Of a DNA stretch of 64,000 nucleotides, positions 63,285 through 64,000 are shown piece by piece. This DNA comes from Mesorhizobium sp. (GTDB lineage Bacteria; Pseudomonadota; Alphaproteobacteria; Rhizobiales; Rhizobiaceae). The notes under the pieces were generated by a model, which was not told where the DNA came from, made no database searches, and was given only the letters and a program-made list of their open reading frames with translations. The stretch is from NCBI RefSeq assembly GCF_004962245.1, contig NZ_SUHQ01000007.1, positions 166,275-230,274 on the forward strand, in the 5' to 3' direction. Every line of letters starts with the position of its first letter. Within the stretch, counting starts at the first letter, position 1. The translations under genes and the position numbers were made by a program.

Positions 63285-64000
63285 GCCGCCACCCCCAGCG
63301 CTTGCGCCTCGGCAATCAATGCGGAGAGCTCGTCGTCGATGGAATTGCGCAGCGGATGCCAGAGACCGCGCCGCCGCGCCGACAATAAGCGCTCGGCGAT
63401 GATCTTCGCCGCAGCCGGATTTTCGCGCAAGATGAAGGCGCGGACCACGGGATCGTCGAGATAGGCGTCGTGCACGGCTTCGATCAGCGCGCCTGATATG
63501 GCATTCGTGGTCTCGGCGAAACCAATCAGCCGGTCGACAGTCTCGGCGAATTCCGAGGCGCCGCGCGGCCCGTGGCGCATCTGACCTGATATGAAACGCG
63601 GATTGACAGCACGGGCGCGAACTACCCGAGATACGGCTTCTCCAACCGAGCGCGGCTTTGGCTTTTGCGGGTCCGTGGTGTCGAGGACGATGACGTCGGC
63701 GTTCTTGCCGAGGGCCGCAAGGGCTGCCGAAAATCCGCCGATGAAGGCGACATCGGCGGAGCCTTCCAAAATATCACGGCCAGGATCGTCTCCGGTATGG
63801 ACGAGAAGGTCGGCTTCGGCAACGCGGCCCTCGAACGCGCCGGGCGCGGAAACAGCTTCGCCCCCCACACCACCATAGGCGTGCGAGGTGGCGTCGAGAT
63901 AGGCGCGGCCGATCTCCTCGCGCGCGGCCCAGTCGCCGCTCGACAACAAGTCCTCGACACCGGCCCCGTAAGTGCCGGGCGAGGTGCCGAAAATGCGCGG
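63281..64000 (-). CDS. cobN: Cobaltochelatase large subunit, C-terminal part (5' end outside window)
   Basis: The frame is open through the right edge, so only the last 239 residues are visible; CobN is usually over 1,200 residues. The visible segment matches the C-terminus of CobN: RIFGTSPGTYGAGVEDLLSSG, then AYLDATSHAYGG, DPQKPKPRSVGEAVSRVVRARAVNPRFI and MRHGPRGASEFAETVDRLIGFAE. CobN with CobS- and CobT-type ATPase subunits inserts cobalt into hydrogenobyrinate a,c-diamide. It is upstream of cobG with a four-base overlap. Confidence 0.95.
   Translation of the reverse strand, partial: PRIFGTSPGTYGAGVEDLLSSGDWAAREEIGRAYLDATSHAYGGVGGEAVSAPGAFEGRVAEADLLVHTGDDPGRDILEGSADVAFIGGFSAALAALGKNADVIVLDTTDPQKPKPRSVGEAVSRVVRARAVNPRFISGQMRHGPRGASEFAETVDRLIGFAETTNAISGALIEAVHDAYLDDPVVRAFILRENPAAAKIIAERLLSARRRGLWHPLRNSIDDELSALIAEAQALGVAA

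Noticed and set aside
62059..63402. A 447-codon frame on the plus strand across cobG.
   Set aside because: It is the antisense shadow of cobG, which has clear iron-sulfur and sirohaem motifs on the minus strand.

Overview
The window is a GC-rich chromosomal segment of an alphaproteobacterium of the order Rhizobiales, most probably Mesorhizobium or a close relative. Evidence seen directly: a circularly permuted two-piece tmRNA with the alphaproteobacterial tag, a BA14K-family protein, alphaproteobacterial SspB, DUF4169 and DUF2853 proteins, the aerobic cobalamin pathway in cob nomenclature order, and short palindromic intergenic repeats of the kind common in rhizobial genomes. No phage, transposase, integrase or CRISPR array is visible. 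The genus assignment is an inference.

Layout. 0-8 kb: the 3' part of an AsmA-family gene, the sspB-DUF4169-RHH operon, a TetR repressor divergent from a Bcr/CflA efflux pump, a small P-loop ATPase, the permuted tmRNA gene (minus strand, 7.3-7.6 kb) and a DUF2853 protein. 8-21.6 kb: thyA; the molybdate operon modABC with a ModE-like gene and two Mo-box candidates; cobF; a DUF4424 protein; folA; hflK-hflC-DUF2065-degP; serB-GNAT; miaA. 21.7-29 kb: a membrane diguanylate cyclase, a HerA/DUF87 ATPase, an XRE-cupin regulator, an NTF2-FMO fusion and a PcfJ-domain protein. 29-36 kb: an attenuated ilvIH operon with a leader peptide rich in Leu/Ile/Val, LysE, a cobalt-type nitrile hydratase operon and a RecD-like helicase. 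36-44 kb: pdxJ, kup, three regulator/target pairs (HxlR/QorB-like, MarR/GST, TetR/DUF1772) and ilvC. 44.5-52.4 kb: PilZ, BA14K, an EEP hydrolase with a Nudix hydrolase, a MacAB-like exporter, PhzF and tRNA-Lys(CTT). 52.5-64 kb: a nearly complete aerobic cobalamin cluster, cobN(partial)-G-H-I-J, cobK on the opposite strand, then cobL-E-M-A-B and cobS-T. Together with cobF at 12.6 kb it covers the corrin ring steps from precorrin-2 onward.

Three kinds of repeat stand out. Family A is a 116-146 bp hairpin element present four times, each time between two converging genes. Its core is conserved, its arms differ between copies but keep pairing, and one copy carries a compensatory base-pair change in the core. 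Family B is a roughly 70 bp element present twice, once between converging genes and once overlapping the 3' end of cobB and the start of cobS. Element C is a 155 bp palindromic element inserted without breaking the frame inside cobG. Several promoters place the start site at or very near the AUG (the tetR at 5.2 kb, the XRE-cupin gene at 24.6 kb and the ilv leader peptide), which suggests leaderless transcripts. Operator-like palindromes lie in several of the divergent regulator regions.

All assignments come from reading sequence motifs and gene context. No database search, folding program or codon-usage calculation was run.
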